Positions 1-12,592 of a stretch of DNA of 64,000 nucleotides are shown piece after piece. Each line of letters opens with the position of its first letter. Within the stretch, counting starts at the first letter, position 1. The DNA is taken from NCBI GenBank assembly GCA_036346255.1, contig CM070632.1:25756657-25820656 (forward strand), given 5' to 3'. The translations under genes were made by a program, and so were the position numbers. Source of the stretch: Ampelocalamus luodianensis (lineage: Eukaryota; Streptophyta; Magnoliopsida; Poales; Poaceae). The notes under the pieces are model-generated. The model saw only the letters and a list, made by a program, of their open reading frames with translations, made no database searches and was not told the DNA's origin.

Positions 1-237
1 ACTCTCCCCGCTTCCGGCCCATTCTCGCGCGGGTCGCTCCATCTCCTCCCGCCCGCACGCGCGTGAGAGGCCCCACGCTGGCCGCCGCCGCGCGCGCGCG
101 ACTTCGCCCGCTCCCGCCCGCCGCCATCGTCAGGTCCGATAGCCACGAGGGCATCGTCTTCTCCAAGGACTTTCGCGTCTGTGTCTTGCACGACGTGAGC
201 GCCGCCGGCCTCGTCTTTGATTCCTTCTCTCTGTGCC

Positions 238-246
238 TTTATAAGG
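238..246 (+). promoter_or_regulatory. putative TATA box of E1 5' LTR
   Basis: TTTATAAGG sits in a GC-rich context. The same site is present at 5604-5612 in the 3' LTR. It is the expected type of Pol II promoter for the LTR; function is inferred from motif and place only. Confidence 0.5.
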
Positions 247-2218
247 CCACCTCCTCGCGTCATATCCTCCGCGCCGCCATCCTCCACCAAAGCCCTAAGC
301 TTTCCGCCCCGTTTTCGATCTTGTTTTGTCGGATTTTGTCGACAAACCGAGCCGCCGTCAAAGCCTTCCTCGCCGGGGTTCTTCGTCGTCCGAGCATCTT
401 GGCCTGCGCCGTCACCACCGTTGGATTCGCATCGATGCTAGCTTCACGGTGCTCCCCTCATCTCCTCTCGAAGACCGTCGCATCGCCTTTTTCGTTTTCG
501 TCATCAAACCGGCCGCCGCCTCTCTTCTCCGATCTACACCGCCGGTGAGCTCCTAGCCCTTTCAAGTGCGCCATAACGTGCTCTGGTTGATCTCATCCTA
601 TCCCCACTCTCGATTCGGTTTCCTTGCGCCGAGCCGCCGCCGCCGTGCTTCTTCTTCTTCTTCGACGGTCAACCTCGTTTGTCGCCGCCATTGACGTGTC
701 ATCGCCGGACTCGCCAAGCCACTACCACCCGGAGCATCGCAGGGTTATCGGGGTCTCGTTTTGCTAGCTTGCCGGAGTTCCCTCGCCTCCATTCATCGTC
801 GCCACCGTCGTCGAGCCGCTGGCCATCTTCTGTTCTTTTCGGAAGCTCTGCCTCTCTTCGCTGACGTGGCAGCCACCTCCCCTCCACATCATCTCCACCT
901 CAGCTCCGCAGCCCATGTGGCATCCTCGTCATCCCCAAATCAGCTGCCGTGTGGCACTCCAATTATTCCACCCGAGCCAAAGGCCCATGAAACCAGTCCA
1001 TGGTGCACCACCTCTATGACGAGTGGGACCCACCTGTCGGGTGAGTTTTCATCCCATCCGAACCCTTCGCTGACGTCAACCGTGCGTCACAATCCGGAAT
1101 TTCCAGTAGGAAAATAATTCGGATAATTCCAGAAATTCAAATTTGGGTATTTCTTTAGATTTCAATCCTCCAGAGCCCATATCTTTTGCATCCGAACTCC
1201 GATTGAGTCCATTCAAATTCCTAAATTTATCTAAATTCAAGATCTATTTATCTGAGATTTTTATTTAATTTTTGGAGCTTGTATTCTCTCTGTTATTTAT
1301 TTATTCTTGTTATTTGCTTGTTTTGCGAATAGACGTTGATACTTCGGGAAGCTTTGAGCAAGGAGTAGCATACCAAGATCAAGATCAATCTCTGGATTTA
1401 TTCCAAGGCAAGTCATGGTCCTTTGATCATATTGAACCCATGATTTCAAACGTATATTGTTTTATACAATTGCATGCTATATTTATATAAACTGCTTTGG
1501 GTATAGTTATTACCAATTGCCATTATGCCTCCATTGATTATTTGAATGACCATGAATCCTTTGTCAACTTAGCATGGGTAATTTTAGTTGGACATATTTA
1601 TACTGCCAACATGGGTATCGTACTTATGCTTAGTCTTGCTTAGTTACGATGGGTTTGTCATCACACGTGTCTTAATAATTAATTTTGACTTAATGATTTA
1701 TGGAATCATGGTGGTGAGCCATTCTTGTTAAAACTTGTGTACCATGATGGGGTTAGTCATGGGTGTTGGTTAAACAAAATGGTTTTCGCTTGGGCGAGTG
1801 GTTGGTGGATAGTGGGGATGTGGATTGAACATGTTGTGGGTTTGTGGTAGTCTCGCCTGAGTAACTTGTCAAGGACTTAATCTTGTGCGCCATTGAACTG
1901 GGCCTTAACCGTACAACCACATGCCTGGTATGGGACGGGCCTCGTTGACTAATTAGCAATGTCTTGATTTCGGTTCTGTCATGTGAAGTGTGAGTCGTGG
2001 AAAACGTATTCTCACGGTGGCGCAAGAGGGAGGCCCTGTCTGGTCGGGAAGACATTCAGTGTTGAAACCTTAGCGGGCAGAACTGGGTTAAGAAGGAGCT
2101 TTGTAAAAGCCTTGTGATGATCACTTAGTCACACGCCTACGGAAGCGTGAAATGCCTGACATTATAAGTTGATCTATCTCTTGTGGGTCAAGCTGTACAA
2201 CCTCTGCAGAGTGTAAAA

Positions 2219-2230
2219 CTATTCGAATAG
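2219..2230. promoter_or_regulatory. conserved LTR palindrome CTATTCGAATAG
   Basis: This perfect 12-bp palindrome lies just after a GAGTGTAAAA box. The same palindrome occurs at 7568-7579, 10734-10745, 30204-30215, 45435-45446, 52304-52315, 54520-54531 and 58171-58182. A decayed copy is at 27682-27693. The copies belong to different LTR families, so the site is probably under constraint. Its role is unknown. Confidence 0.6.
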
Positions 2231-3001
2231 TCGTGTCCGCGGTTATGGAAGTGCCTGGGGATTTCACACGGGAGATAGAGTTTCTTCAAAAATGTGTCGG
2301 AGTGTGGATGGGAAGTTCACTTGATGAATATAATGTTCGTTTGGTGAATAGGTCATTCACTTGGTGGGTTGTGTCGGTTGGTGAATGGGGAATTCACTTA
2401 TCCTTGGTTTGGTTGGGAAGTGAATGGGAAGTTTACTGGTTGTTTCAAAGAAAGTGTTTAATTACTTATTATTATTTTCAATTACGTATTTCAATCTATT
2501 TATTGTATTTATCGTAAATGCTGTTTTATGCAAAAGAGCCCTACAGCTAATCTTTGTTCAAGCCCTGCATGAATACTATTTGCATACATTTCCCCACGGC
2601 TTGCTGAGTACATTCAAAGTACTCATGGCTTTTGCCCTGTATTGCTTAGTTGAAGAATATCAAGCTGCTCAGGAGTTCTTCGCCCAGGAGGACCATGAAG
2701 GTTTTGCGGATTAGGATGCGTTCTCCACTCGATTGCATGTGGGCATGTTGATTGGCCATTTGAAGAGTTTCGTTCTGCTGCAAGAGTTATTTGTTTCTTT
2801 AGCCCTGCGTGGCAAGTTAAGTAAACGTTGACCATAAGGTCCAGTTATTATTATTATTTGTTACTTTGAGATCTTTTTAGTTAAATTGAATAAATGGATG
2901 GTATTTCATCACTGTTATCCTGTGTGAGCTAGCTACTGATCTGGGACTAGTTCAGAATACACAGAGGGTTCCTGAGATGTATTTTCGGGTCCCGACAGAG
3001 G

Positions 3002-3014
3002 TGGTATCAGAGCC
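3002..3014 (+). other. E1 primer binding site (tRNA-Met type)
   Basis: TGGTATCAGAGCC lies 4 bases after the 5' LTR end. It is complementary to the 3' end of plant initiator tRNA-Met, the usual primer of this group of plant gypsy elements. Its position fixes the element's orientation. Confidence 0.93.
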
Positions 3015-3683
3015 ATATCGACTGTAGAACGCAACCTTAGTTACCATGGTCGTTTTAGTTAAAAGCTTCAAAACTTATTTTCTAAATCAAATCAACTTAA
3101 TTTGACTTGAGTAGTTGTTCTTTTCTCATCTCTTCTGGTTCTATTCTTATCTTAGTCTATTCTATTCTTATCCTATTCTATTCTACTCATCCTGTGCCAG
3201 AAATCTTGTCTCTTGCCTTTGCTGAATGTTGTTTTACAATCTTAAATTGACTTTCTCGCCTCATAAATTTCTCTCGTCCAGAAGAAAAGCAATTGTCAAG
3301 AGTATCTTCGTTGCTTCGTTCCAGTTGTTTCGAAGGATCTTCGTTCTCTGGTTTAGATTTGGAGCCGTCCTATTAGAGTTTTAGTAGCGTTTTTAGATCG
3401 TTGTTGCAATAAGTCTTTATTTTGGTTGTGTGTAAGTGGGAGCTGCAGTTTTGCTGTCAAGCATTATGTTGCAGTCACACTAAGGCTTTAATTTGAAGAG
3501 TTTTATGGTGCTTTCATAGCGTTTCAACTATGTCTTCTTGCCTTTGCCTTTGGGTATAATCTGTTTCCCCTAATTAGGTTGTTTCCATCTACTCTATCTT
3601 GTCTATCTCGTCTATTGTGCTATTCCCTCTCATCTACATTGCTTTTCTATCTTACCTATTAAACCTGTGGAAGATTATCGCAG
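3015..3683 (+). other. E1 untranslated leader, pyrimidine-rich
   Basis: No reading frame of note is present between the primer site and gag. The stretch is rich in T and C, with repeated TCTATTCT/TCTTATC-like runs around 3120-3190 and 3580-3660. A shorter leader of the same style precedes gag in element F. Packaging signals are expected here, but none can be identified from sequence. Confidence 0.6.
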
Positions 3684-4967
3684 ATGGTTGATACTCGCAA
3701 TTAATACTTCGAGCCGTACTCAGTCAGAGGATACCAATGCCAATGTCAATGTCAATGCAAGTGACCAGTCACTAGCCCCTGGAGCCGCAGAGCCCAACAT
3801 GGCACAACTTCTAGCAGCTCAGACACAATTCATGAGTGCAATGATGCAGAACATGAACGCCATGATGATGCAAAGAAAGTCGCATCGCACGCAATAATCA
3901 ACTTGTTGAACCAAAACAGTCAAAATGGTCAGGATAATCAAGCAGCAGCTGTTCCGCCGCCAGTTCATCATCATTCCAAGCTATCAGAGTTTATGAGGAC
4001 TCGTCCACCTACGTTTTCTCATTCGTCAGAACCTTTGGACGCAGAAGATTGGCTTCGTTCAGTGGAGAAAAAGCTCGCCATTGCTCAATGCAATGATCGT
4101 GAGAAAGTCCTTTATGCTTCACATCAGTTGGAAGGTACAGCCGTAGAATGGTGGGAGAACTACACCGCAGCTCATGGGAATTCTCACGCTATCACTTGGG
4201 AGGAATTTTCAATAGCTTTTCGTCAAGCGCATGTCCCTGATGGTATAGTGGAAATGAAGAAGAACGAATTTCGTGAACTTCAGCAAGGAAACATGTCTTT
4301 GGGTGAATATCTCAACAAGTTCGCTCAACTTTCTCGCTATGCTCCAGAAGATGTTGCTACGATAATGCACGCCGGTTTATTCAAGTGTGGACTCAATCCC
4401 AGTTTGAAAGTGCAAGTGGTTGGAAATGATTATGTGGATTTTCAGCATATGGTTGACAAAGCCGTACTCATAGAAGATTCTCGTCGTGAGTTAGACGAAT
4501 CTCGCAAAAGGAAGATGATACAACACAGAGTTCATCAGAATCAGCCCCAGAGAGCCAGAACCAATGCTCAGCAGCCTTTTCGTCCCAATAATTCATCTGT
4601 TGGATTCAGAACCCCAGCACCAGTGTCTCATGCAGGAAACACAGGGATACCCAATGTCAACAATAGTAACAATAGTCAATCTCAGGGAAACCCCAACCAT
4701 GGCACAGGAGTTACTTGTTACAACTGCCGTCAGACAGGTCATTATGCAAACAAGTGTCCGCAGAAGCAAGGGCTGACACCAATTCCTTTCAATTTGGGGC
4801 CAACACCAGCCAGGACTTCTTTGCCAGGAGCAGGAAGAGGAATGCCTCAGACTCCAAATCAAGCTACCAGGACTCCATCAACTGCCTCAAAAGGAAGATT
4901 GAACCAAGTCACTGCAGAAGAAGCACAAGCAGTTCAGAACGTCACCTCTGGTAAGTCTTCAGGTTAG
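3684..4967 (+). pseudogene. gag: E1 gag (capsid/nucleocapsid), two frame breaks
   Basis: Gag forms the virus-like particle and binds the element RNA. The likely start is the ATG at 3684 (MVDTRN), which matches MVQTRN in element F at 59068. That frame stops at 3702, the sequence continues in a second frame to about 3895 (Met/Gln-rich, MMQNMNAMM), and the third frame runs open from about 3903 to the stop at 4967 (354 residues). The long frame has the plant gag core (WLRSVEKKLAIAQC, EWWENY) and a CX2CX4HX4C zinc knuckle, CYNCRQTGHYANKC, at 4716-4757. Protease does not follow; gag ends in a stop about 60 bases before the polypurine tract. Both breaks are small shifts and could be consensus errors. 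Confidence 0.85.
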
Positions 4968-4999
4968 ACCTGCGTCAGAGCCTATTCTTTAGTCAGCCC

Positions 5000-5019
5000 G
5001 AATCTCGGGGACGAGATTC
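5000..5019 (+). other. E1 pre-polypurine-tract hairpin
   Basis: GAATCTCG and CGAGATTC form a perfect 8-bp stem around the loop GGGA. The structure ends 6 bases before the polypurine tract. The same stem occurs at the same place in N (48918-48936) and F (63614-63633). Confidence 0.7.
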
Positions 5020-5025
5020 CCTTTT

Positions 5026-5035
5026 AAGGGGGGTA
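5026..5035 (+). other. E1 polypurine tract
   Basis: AAGGGGGGTA lies immediately upstream of the 3' LTR start TGTAACATCCC at 5040. It is the expected primer site for plus-strand DNA synthesis. Confidence 0.85.
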
Positions 5036-5039
5036 CGTT

Positions 5040-8000
5040 TGTAACATCCCAAAAATTTGGTCTGTTTTGAAGTTTTAAAAGAAAAAGAACCATTTGGATT
5101 TTTCTGGTAAAAGTTAAAGCTTAATATGGATTTTCAGAGTTCAAAAACAATTTAACATGATTAATGTCAACATCAACTATATTAAAAATTATTTTATTTG
5201 GGTTCTATGTGCTTGGATATATTTTCTAGAATTTTTTAGAATTTTTCCGAGTGCATTTGCTAATTTCTATTTGCTATTTGCCTTTTCTGTTATTTTCTAA
5301 AAAGAAAAACTAATATAAATCTCAGAAACAGTCTTCGGGCCCAATCTCCAAATCCCGGCCCAACTCTCCCCGCTTCCGGCCCATTCTCGCGCGGGCCGCT
5401 CCATCTCCTCCCGCCCGCACGTGTGTGAGAGCCCCACCTGCCAGTCGCTGCCGCGCCGTGCGCCACTCGCCCGCTCCCAGCCGCCGTCACTGCCTGTGGG
5501 TCCGATCGCCACGAGGGCATCGTCTTCTCCAAGGACTCCCGCGTCTGTGTCTTGCACAACGTGAGCGCCGCCGGCCTCGTCTTGGATTCCTTCTCTCTGT
5601 GCCTTTATAAGGCCACCTCCTCGCGTCATATCCTCCGCGCCGCCATCCTCCACCGAAGCCCTAAGCTTTCCGCCCTGTTTTCGATCTTGTTTTGTCGGAT
5701 TTTGTCGACAAACTGCGCCGCCGTCAAAGCCTTCCTCGCGGGGTTCTTCGTCGTCCGAGCATCTTGGCTCGCGCCATCACCACCGTTGGATTCGTGACGA
5801 CGCTAGCTTCACGGTGCTCCTCATCTCTCTCAAGACCGTCGCATCGCTGCGTTTGGTCATCAAACCGACCGCCGCCTCTCTTCTCCGATCTACATTGCCG
5901 GTGAGCTTCTAGCCCTTTCAAGTGCGTCATAACGTGCTCCTGGTTGATCTCATCCTATCCCCACCTGTGATTCGGTTTCCTTGCCGCCGAGCCGCCGCCG
6001 CCGTGCTTCTTCTTCTTCGACGGTCAACCTCGTTTGTAGCCGCCATTGCCGTGTCATCGCCGGACTCGCCAAGCCACTACCACCCGGAGCATCGCAGGGT
6101 TATCCGGGTCTCATTTTGCTAGCTTGCCGGAGTTCCCTCGCCTCCATTCATCGTCGCCACCGTCGTCGAGCCGCCGGCCATCTTCTGTTCTTTTCGGAAG
6201 CTCTCCCTTTCTTCGCTGACGTGGCAGCCACCTCCCCTCCACATCATCTCCACCTCAGCTCCGCAGCCCATGTGGCATTCTCGTCATCCCCAAATCAGCT
6301 GCCATGTGGTAATCCAATTATTCTACCAGAGCCAAAGGCCCATGAAACCAGTCCATGGTGCACCACCTCTATGACGAGTGGGACCCACCTGTCGGGTGAG
6401 TTTTCATCCCGTCTGAACCCTTCGCTGACGTCAGCCGTGCGTCACAATCCGGAATTTCCAGTAGGAAAATAATTCGGATAATTCCAGAAATTCAAATTTG
6501 GGTATTTGTTTAGATTTCAATCCTCCAGAGCCCATATCTTTTGCATCCGAACTCCGATTGAGTCCATTCAAATTCCTAAATTTATCTAAATTCAAGATCT
6601 ATTTATCTGAGATTTTTATTTAATTTTTGGAGCTTGTATTCTCTCTGTTATTTATTTATTCGTGTTATTTGCTTGTTTTGCGAATAGACATTGATACTTC
6701 GGGAAGCTTTGAGCAAGGAGTAGCATACCAAGATCAAGATCAATCTCTGGATTTATTCCAAGGCAAGTCGTGGTCCTTTGATCATATTGAACCCATGATT
6801 TCAAACGTATATTATTTTATACAATTGCATGCTATATTTATATAAACTGCTTTGGGTATAGTTATTACCAATTGCCATTATGCCTCCATTGATTATTTGA
6901 ATGACCATGAATCCTTTGTCACCTTAGCATGGGTAATTTTAGTTGGACATATTTATACTGCCAACATGGGTATCGTACTTATGCTTAGTCTTGCTTAGTT
7001 ACGATGGGTTTGTCATCACACGTGTCTTAATAATTAATTTTGACTTAATGATTTATGGAATCATGGTGGTGAGCCATTCTTGTTAAAACTTGTGTACCAT
7101 GATGGGGTTAGTCATGGGTGTTGGTTAAACAAAATGGTTTTCACTCGGGCGAGTGGTTGGTGGATAGTGGGGATGTGGATTGAACATGTTGTGGGTTTGT
7201 GGTAGTCTCACCTGAGTAACTTGTCAAGGACTTAATCTTGTGTGTCATTGAACTGGGCCTTAACCGTACAACCACATGCCTGGTATGGGACGGGCCTGGC
7301 TGACTAATTAGCAATGTCTTGATTTCGGTTCTGTCATGTGAAGTGTGAGTCGTGGAAAACGTATTCTCACGGTGGCGCAAGAGGGGGGCCCCGTCTGGTC
7401 GGGAAGACATTGATGTTGAAACCTTAGCGCGTAACTGGTTAAGAAGGAGCTTTGTAAAAGCCTTGTGATGATCACTTAGTCACACGCCACTAAGCGTGAA
7501 ATGCCCGACATTATAAGTTGATCTATCTCTTGTGGGTCAAGCTGTACAACCTCTGCAGAGTGTAAAACTATTCGAATAGCCGTGTCCGCAGTTATGGACG
7601 TGCCTGGGGATTTCACACGGGAGATAGAGTTTCTTCAAAAATGTGTCGGAGTGTGGATTGGAAGTTCACTTGATGAATATAATGTTCGTTTGGTGAATAG
7701 GTCATTCACTTGGTGGGTTGTGTTGGTTGGTGAATGGGGAATTCACTTATCCTTGGTTTGGTTGGGAAGTGAATGGGAAGTTCACTGGTTGTTTCAAAGA
7801 AAGTGTTTAATTACTTATTATTATTTTCAATTACGCATTTCAATCTATTTATTGTATTTATCGTAAATGCTGTTTTATGCAAAAGAGCCCTACAGCTAAT
7901 CTTTGTTCAAGCCCTGCATGAATACTATTTGCATACATTTCCGACGACTTGTCGAGTACATTCAAAGTACTCATGGCTTTTGCCCTGTATTGCTCGGTTG

Positions 8001-8338
8001 AAGAATATCAAGTCGCTCAGATTTCTTCGCCAGAGGACCATGAAGGTTTTGATTAGGATGCGTTCTCCACTCGATTGCTGTGGGCATGTTGATTGGCCAT
8101 TTGAAGAGTTTCGTTCCGCTGCAAGAGTTATTTGTTTCTTTAGCCCTGCGTGGCAAGTTAAGTAAACGTTGACCATAAGGTCCAGTTATTCTTATTATTT
8201 GTTACTTTGAGATCTTTTTAGTTAAATTGAATAAATGAATGGTATTTCATCACTGTTATCCTGTGTGAGCTAGCTACTGATCTGGGACTAGTTCAGAATA
8301 CACAGAGGGTTCCTGAGATGTATTTTCGGGTCCCGACA
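5040..8338 (+). repeat. E1 3' LTR (complete, 3299 bp)
   Basis: It starts TGTAACATCCC and ends GACA. It repeats 1-2997. AT-rich blocks (for example 6496-6615 against 1141-1260) differ by about one base, while GC-rich blocks carry many short indels and CTG/TCG-type swaps. The TATA-like site is at 5604-5612 and the conserved palindrome at 7568-7579. Reading frames within it (for example 5981-6472) are GC-rich leader sequence and have no recognisable domain. Confidence 0.93.
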
Positions 8339-8448
8339 TGTTCTCTCCCACGCCTGCTACTTCTCTGCCTACCACTGTCCCGTCGGACATCACGCAAGAC
8401 CTGGCCTGGCCGCCTTGACCCCCTCTTCCACTCCTGCAGCTATATAAG
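8339..8448 (+). repeat. host LTR H, segment 1
   Basis: This remnant of a plus-strand LTR lies between E1 and R1. It ends in a TATA-like CTATATAAG (8440-8448). Solo LTR R1 was inserted there, so ATAAG is both the TSD and part of the TATA box. H resumes at 16038. Confidence 0.65.
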
Positions 8449-10389
8449 TGTTGGGACACTCCCGATGTGTTTTACTGACGACACTAACGCCCACACAGGA
8501 AATTATTCCATCACACACCGTTGGATAGGGAAGCGGTGAACCGTCCCGAGATGTGAATCGCCACGGAGATAGAAACACACCTCCATCCTGGCACAGAGTT
8601 TAACCTACTACTTGAGTTGTCAATGTCGAGACTCCATAACTTACTAAGTTAGGCTCATCCCATATCAGGCATGTGGTCGTACAGTTGTGGCTCAGTTCAA
8701 TGGTGTACAAAGTTAAGTCTTTAATTGACCAAGGCAAAACTTTCAATTTATAACTAAGTAACCATTGTTTTCAAAACCCAAGTACTAAGCTCCACCATAT
8801 CACAGAGTTTCCACCACTTGCCTCAGTCTAAACACTTTTCTATCCTATTGGTTAAGTGCAACACATGCCATCAACTAGTAATAACACACAACGCACACAG
8901 TTTTATCACAAAGTTCCATATTCACTTAGTTAAATTCATATTTGCAACTCACATGAAATGATGACTCGTGGCATGCCTAAGCAATCTACTCGTATCTAAC
9001 CAACCCACGTTGGTGCTACGATAATACCAACTAAATAATGAACTAATATAGGGTGACAAAAGGTCATGACATAACAATAGACAAGGTGGATATAAACAAA
9101 TTAGATAATTAACTAATCCCAAAGCATTTAAATACATACTTAAAATAAATGCAATAATTGAATCAGAGTAATTTTGAAAACTGGGTTCAATATGATCAAA
9201 AGTATAACTTGCCTTGAAATAGATCCTGGTACTGGTCTTGGTCTTGGGGAACTCCTTCAAAATTCCCTAAAGAATCAATGTCTACTCGCAAACAAAAGAA
9301 AATAAATAAAATAAAACAGAGAGTAAAACAAACTCCAAAAATTAAATAAAAATATCAGTAAAATAGAGCTCAAATTTAGATGAATTTAGAAATTTGAATG
9401 GGCTCAATCAGAGTTTAGATGAAGAAGATATGACTTTTGGAAGATCTAACCCTAAACAAATACTCAAAAAGGAATTTCTGGAATTTCTTGATTTATTTTT
9501 CTATTGAAAAATCAGATTATGACGCATGCTGACGTCAGCAAGGACTTTTTGGCTGAAAAAGAAATCTTGACATGTGGGACCCACAAGTGAGTGACACGAT
9601 TCACGGTGAACCGGGTTTACCGAGATTGGATCTAGGGCTGGGGTTCTGGTGTGTCATGCAAGCGCAGACGTGGCACCACGTAGGACGACATGCAAGCTCA
9701 GGAGTTGAGGCTGTTGCACACATGGACAACCATGTCAACAACGCCGGCGATGGCTTGGGTTCCTATGGTCGTCGGCAATTGACGGTGTCTCGCCGGTGGT
9801 GAGTGATACTAACATGTAGAGAACGCTATTGCGAACTCATTGGTACACTTAATGGTGGTTGGGGTGGACGGTGGTGGCTGGTGGCGAGCTTCAAGCGGAG
9901 AAGGGCTTTGGGTTTTGTCGGACTTGAGCTCCGGCGATGATCTGAGGCAACGGATGGGCGCCTGAGGTAGCAGTGTGAGGACCCGGAATATTTAACTAGT
10001 AACACTTAACCCCCAAATGGTTCTAGCATTACTAATTAAACATTCTAAGCCTCGATGGACATATGCTTCCTGCAGTGCAAGATATGCACATCATCACAAA
10101 ATTACACATCAATTCCATACACATACATCACTAAGTTCAACAACGACATACATAAAGTAAAGTTATTACAAAAGGGCCGACCGCCAAATAGAACAATATA
10201 CAAGAAAGACAATGAAGCAAAAGGTGCCATAAGATGGCTAGAACAAAAGTCGCCAGGTTAGCCATACACCCACAAGGCAACCGCCGGCCGCTAAGCTAGT
10301 CGCCCAAGCTACCACAACACACTCACAAAAGTGAGGCCCTCGAGCTCACCTTCTTCCTCTGCAACAAAACAATTAAGCGTAGCAACCGA

Positions 10390-10410
10390 GTACAAAGATT
10401 GTCTTTGTAC
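10390..10410. other. conserved LTR hairpin (S1 copy)
   Basis: GTACAAAGA and TCTTTGTAC form a perfect 9-bp stem around a 3-base loop (TTG). Copies with the same stem are at 45780-45800 and 52647-52667 in the N LTRs. Confidence 0.65.
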
Positions 10411-12570
10411 CGCAAGATCGACGTGTGGAATAGCGGACCTATTCATAAACTACATGCAAGCTTATTTAGGTGGAGGTTGTATGTCTCATTTTGCATGAAG
10501 CCAACTTTATTTGCAATAATGTAATACATTTTGAAAGCAAGTTTGCAAACTGCTTTGTTTTCAAAGTAATGATAAGTAAAGGTACATACAAGTAACCACC
10601 GAAGCGACTATCCCAATAGCCACCACAACATAGCACTAATCCCGATTCGTACCACCCATCAAGTTTTAATTTAAAAGGTTGTAGTCTAACTCTTGAAAGA
10701 CCTTGCCAAGCGTGTCCATAACCTAGGACGAGGCTATTCGAATAGTTTTAACCTGCAGGGTGTACCAATGTACCCACACTTGCACCGCCTTCAAGCCACA
10801 AAGCACACTACCGAAGGTATGCCGCACGGCTAAGTCCTACGAGACATTTCCAATCTTGTGTATTAACTACGAGCCGCTCATATGGATAGAAACCCATATG
10901 CTTACATTGCAAGCGAAAGACAACAAATCCCATCACGGGTGAAGTCTTTCGGACACTACAATGCTCCCAACACCATCCTCTCGCGACTCCTGCGACTGAG
11001 CCAATACACGCCAAAGTACTAAGTCAAGAGAGGTCCCATACCCTCTAATGTGGTTAGCACGCTAAAATGCTTGGTTTAGTGTAACAAGATGTTCGGTCCT
11101 TGTTGACCGGGCACCATTCGATCACACCCAAAATCACACCATCATACCATTGTGCCCAAGTCTAAATCATTTTGTTTTCAGTTTTAGTTTTCATAAGTAG
11201 ACATGGCACAAGGTGGAAATCATAATCCATAATAAGTTTTATGTGATCAAGGTTATCGACAAGTCGATAACCGCCCACTTCTAGGAAACTAAGCATGGCT
11301 AAGCAATTAATTCGCAACTACTAAGTGACAAGAGCCCATCCATGAACTCTAAATCACAGCAAGTAACCTAGGCTCATGGTAGTAGAGGATAATCATTTGC
11401 TAAGGAAATGCATCTACTAGGCCAACTATTAACACAAAGTAGCAATGCATACATAGAATTTGTAATCAACATAAATACTTAAAATACTGGGATTAACATG
11501 ATCAAACTGCTTGCCTTCTTGCTGTTGCTCAAACTGTTGTGGAGGGTTGTTCTCGGGGTTACCGCAAATGTCGAACCCTAAGCGAAAGGCAAAAAGAACC
11601 AAGAACAACCAATAAGACGAGCCACACTTAAACAAACGAGCAAGCAAAAATTATCCAAATGCGACGAAATTTATACATAAGGTAGAATACGAATATACCT
11701 AGACATAGAAACTGGAAAAACCTAATTTGGATTTGTGGTGCAAAAGATATTACCTAAAACCCATTTTCGGCCATAATAAGGCAATCAGAGCAAAAATATT
11801 TTCTAGAGGTTTTCTCGGACTTGAAAATTTTATGATAGGTTGCTACTGACATTTTAAGGCTAATACAAGTGGTTTCATCTTAATTGGAGTTAAAATGATT
11901 TAGTTATGATTTTTCTAGGATGCAAAACTAGCATAATGCACTTTCCAGAAATATAAACATGTGCAAAACCCATTTCACATTATAGTACGATAACAGAGGG
12001 ATTTCCTAACATCAAATTTCTATTTTTAGGATTTACAGGGAATTACTGGTGTCTATCACATCATTAAATGAATTTTTAATTGCTACTAATAAGGTTAAAT
12101 CTATTAACATATTTTTTTTGGTGCTGATTTAGGCCTACCACCATTTTTAGATTAAAGTTTAGTTAATAACAAATTTATCAAAGTTAAAATCATTCAATTA
12201 GCGATATAGAAAAAGATATGCATTTTCCAAGTTTTAATACAATTAGGAATATATAAAAATAGCGAGAAAACAAGCTATTAAAGATTACATAATTTTCTAC
12301 TATGTACATAGCTAAAAGCATTTTTATATTAAACTTTAGTGAAATACAAATTTATTGCAGTTGGTTTCATGTAAGAAGGATTTATCTTGAATTAGTTATG
12401 AATTTCTAAACTTTTGATACAATTTTCAGTTGATAAATAAATACTTACAGAAATAAAAACCAACCCAACCAAAAATAAACGACGTGGACGCTCGTGGGCC
12501 GTTGATGCAATATCCAACGAGCCACACGCACGGAGAACAGCGCACGCGCGCGATTCATAACAGGAGCCCA

Positions 12571-12592
12571 CCGTTGGATCAAGATCCAACGG
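12571..12592. repeat. inverted repeat CCGTTGGATC / GATCCAACGG
   Basis: Two perfect 10-base arms are separated by AA. Single or imperfect ATCCAACGG motifs recur at 14467-14490, 14549-14560, 42796-42806 and 49638-49648, in the GC-rich part of several LTRs. The motif may be a promoter element of these LTRs; that role is inferred. Confidence 0.5.

Larger units (their letters stand above)
1..2997 (+). repeat. E1 5' LTR (5'-truncated by window edge)
   Basis: This is a direct repeat of 5366-8338. It ends in GACA at 2997, followed by the spacer GAG and the primer site. It contains a GC-rich leader-like zone (1-1100), an AT-rich middle, and a 3' end with the block CTGGGACTAGTTCAGAA that recurs in several LTRs of this window. 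Short reading frames inside it are repeated in the other LTR and are not treated as genes. Confidence 0.92.
1..8338 (+). mobile_element. E1: gag-only (non-autonomous) Ty3/gypsy LTR retrotransposon, left end outside window
   Basis: The element consists of a 5' LTR (1-2997, first ~326 bases missing), a tRNA-Met-type primer site, one decayed gag gene, a polypurine tract and a 3' LTR (5040-8338). Base 1 aligns with base 5366 of the 3' LTR. The internal region is only about 2.04 kb and holds no protease, reverse transcriptase, RNase H or integrase, so the element must have used enzymes supplied in trans. It ends in CA at 8338. The left TSD lies outside the window, so the 3' flank TGTTC (8339-8343) cannot be tested. 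AT-rich parts of the two LTRs are nearly identical, which suggests a recent insertion. It sits in host LTR H. Confidence 0.9.

Noticed and set aside
3002..3014. tRNA gene signal
   Set aside because: Only the 13-base complement of a tRNA-Met end is present, which is a primer site, not a tRNA gene.
5290..5653. minus-strand frames of 89-118 residues at the start of the E1 3' LTR
   Set aside because: They are antisense to the LTR leader and carry no domain.
5981..6472. 163-residue plus-strand frame
   Set aside because: It lies in the GC-rich leader of the E1 LTR. The matching stretch in the other LTR (about 620-1117) is broken differently, and there is no domain.
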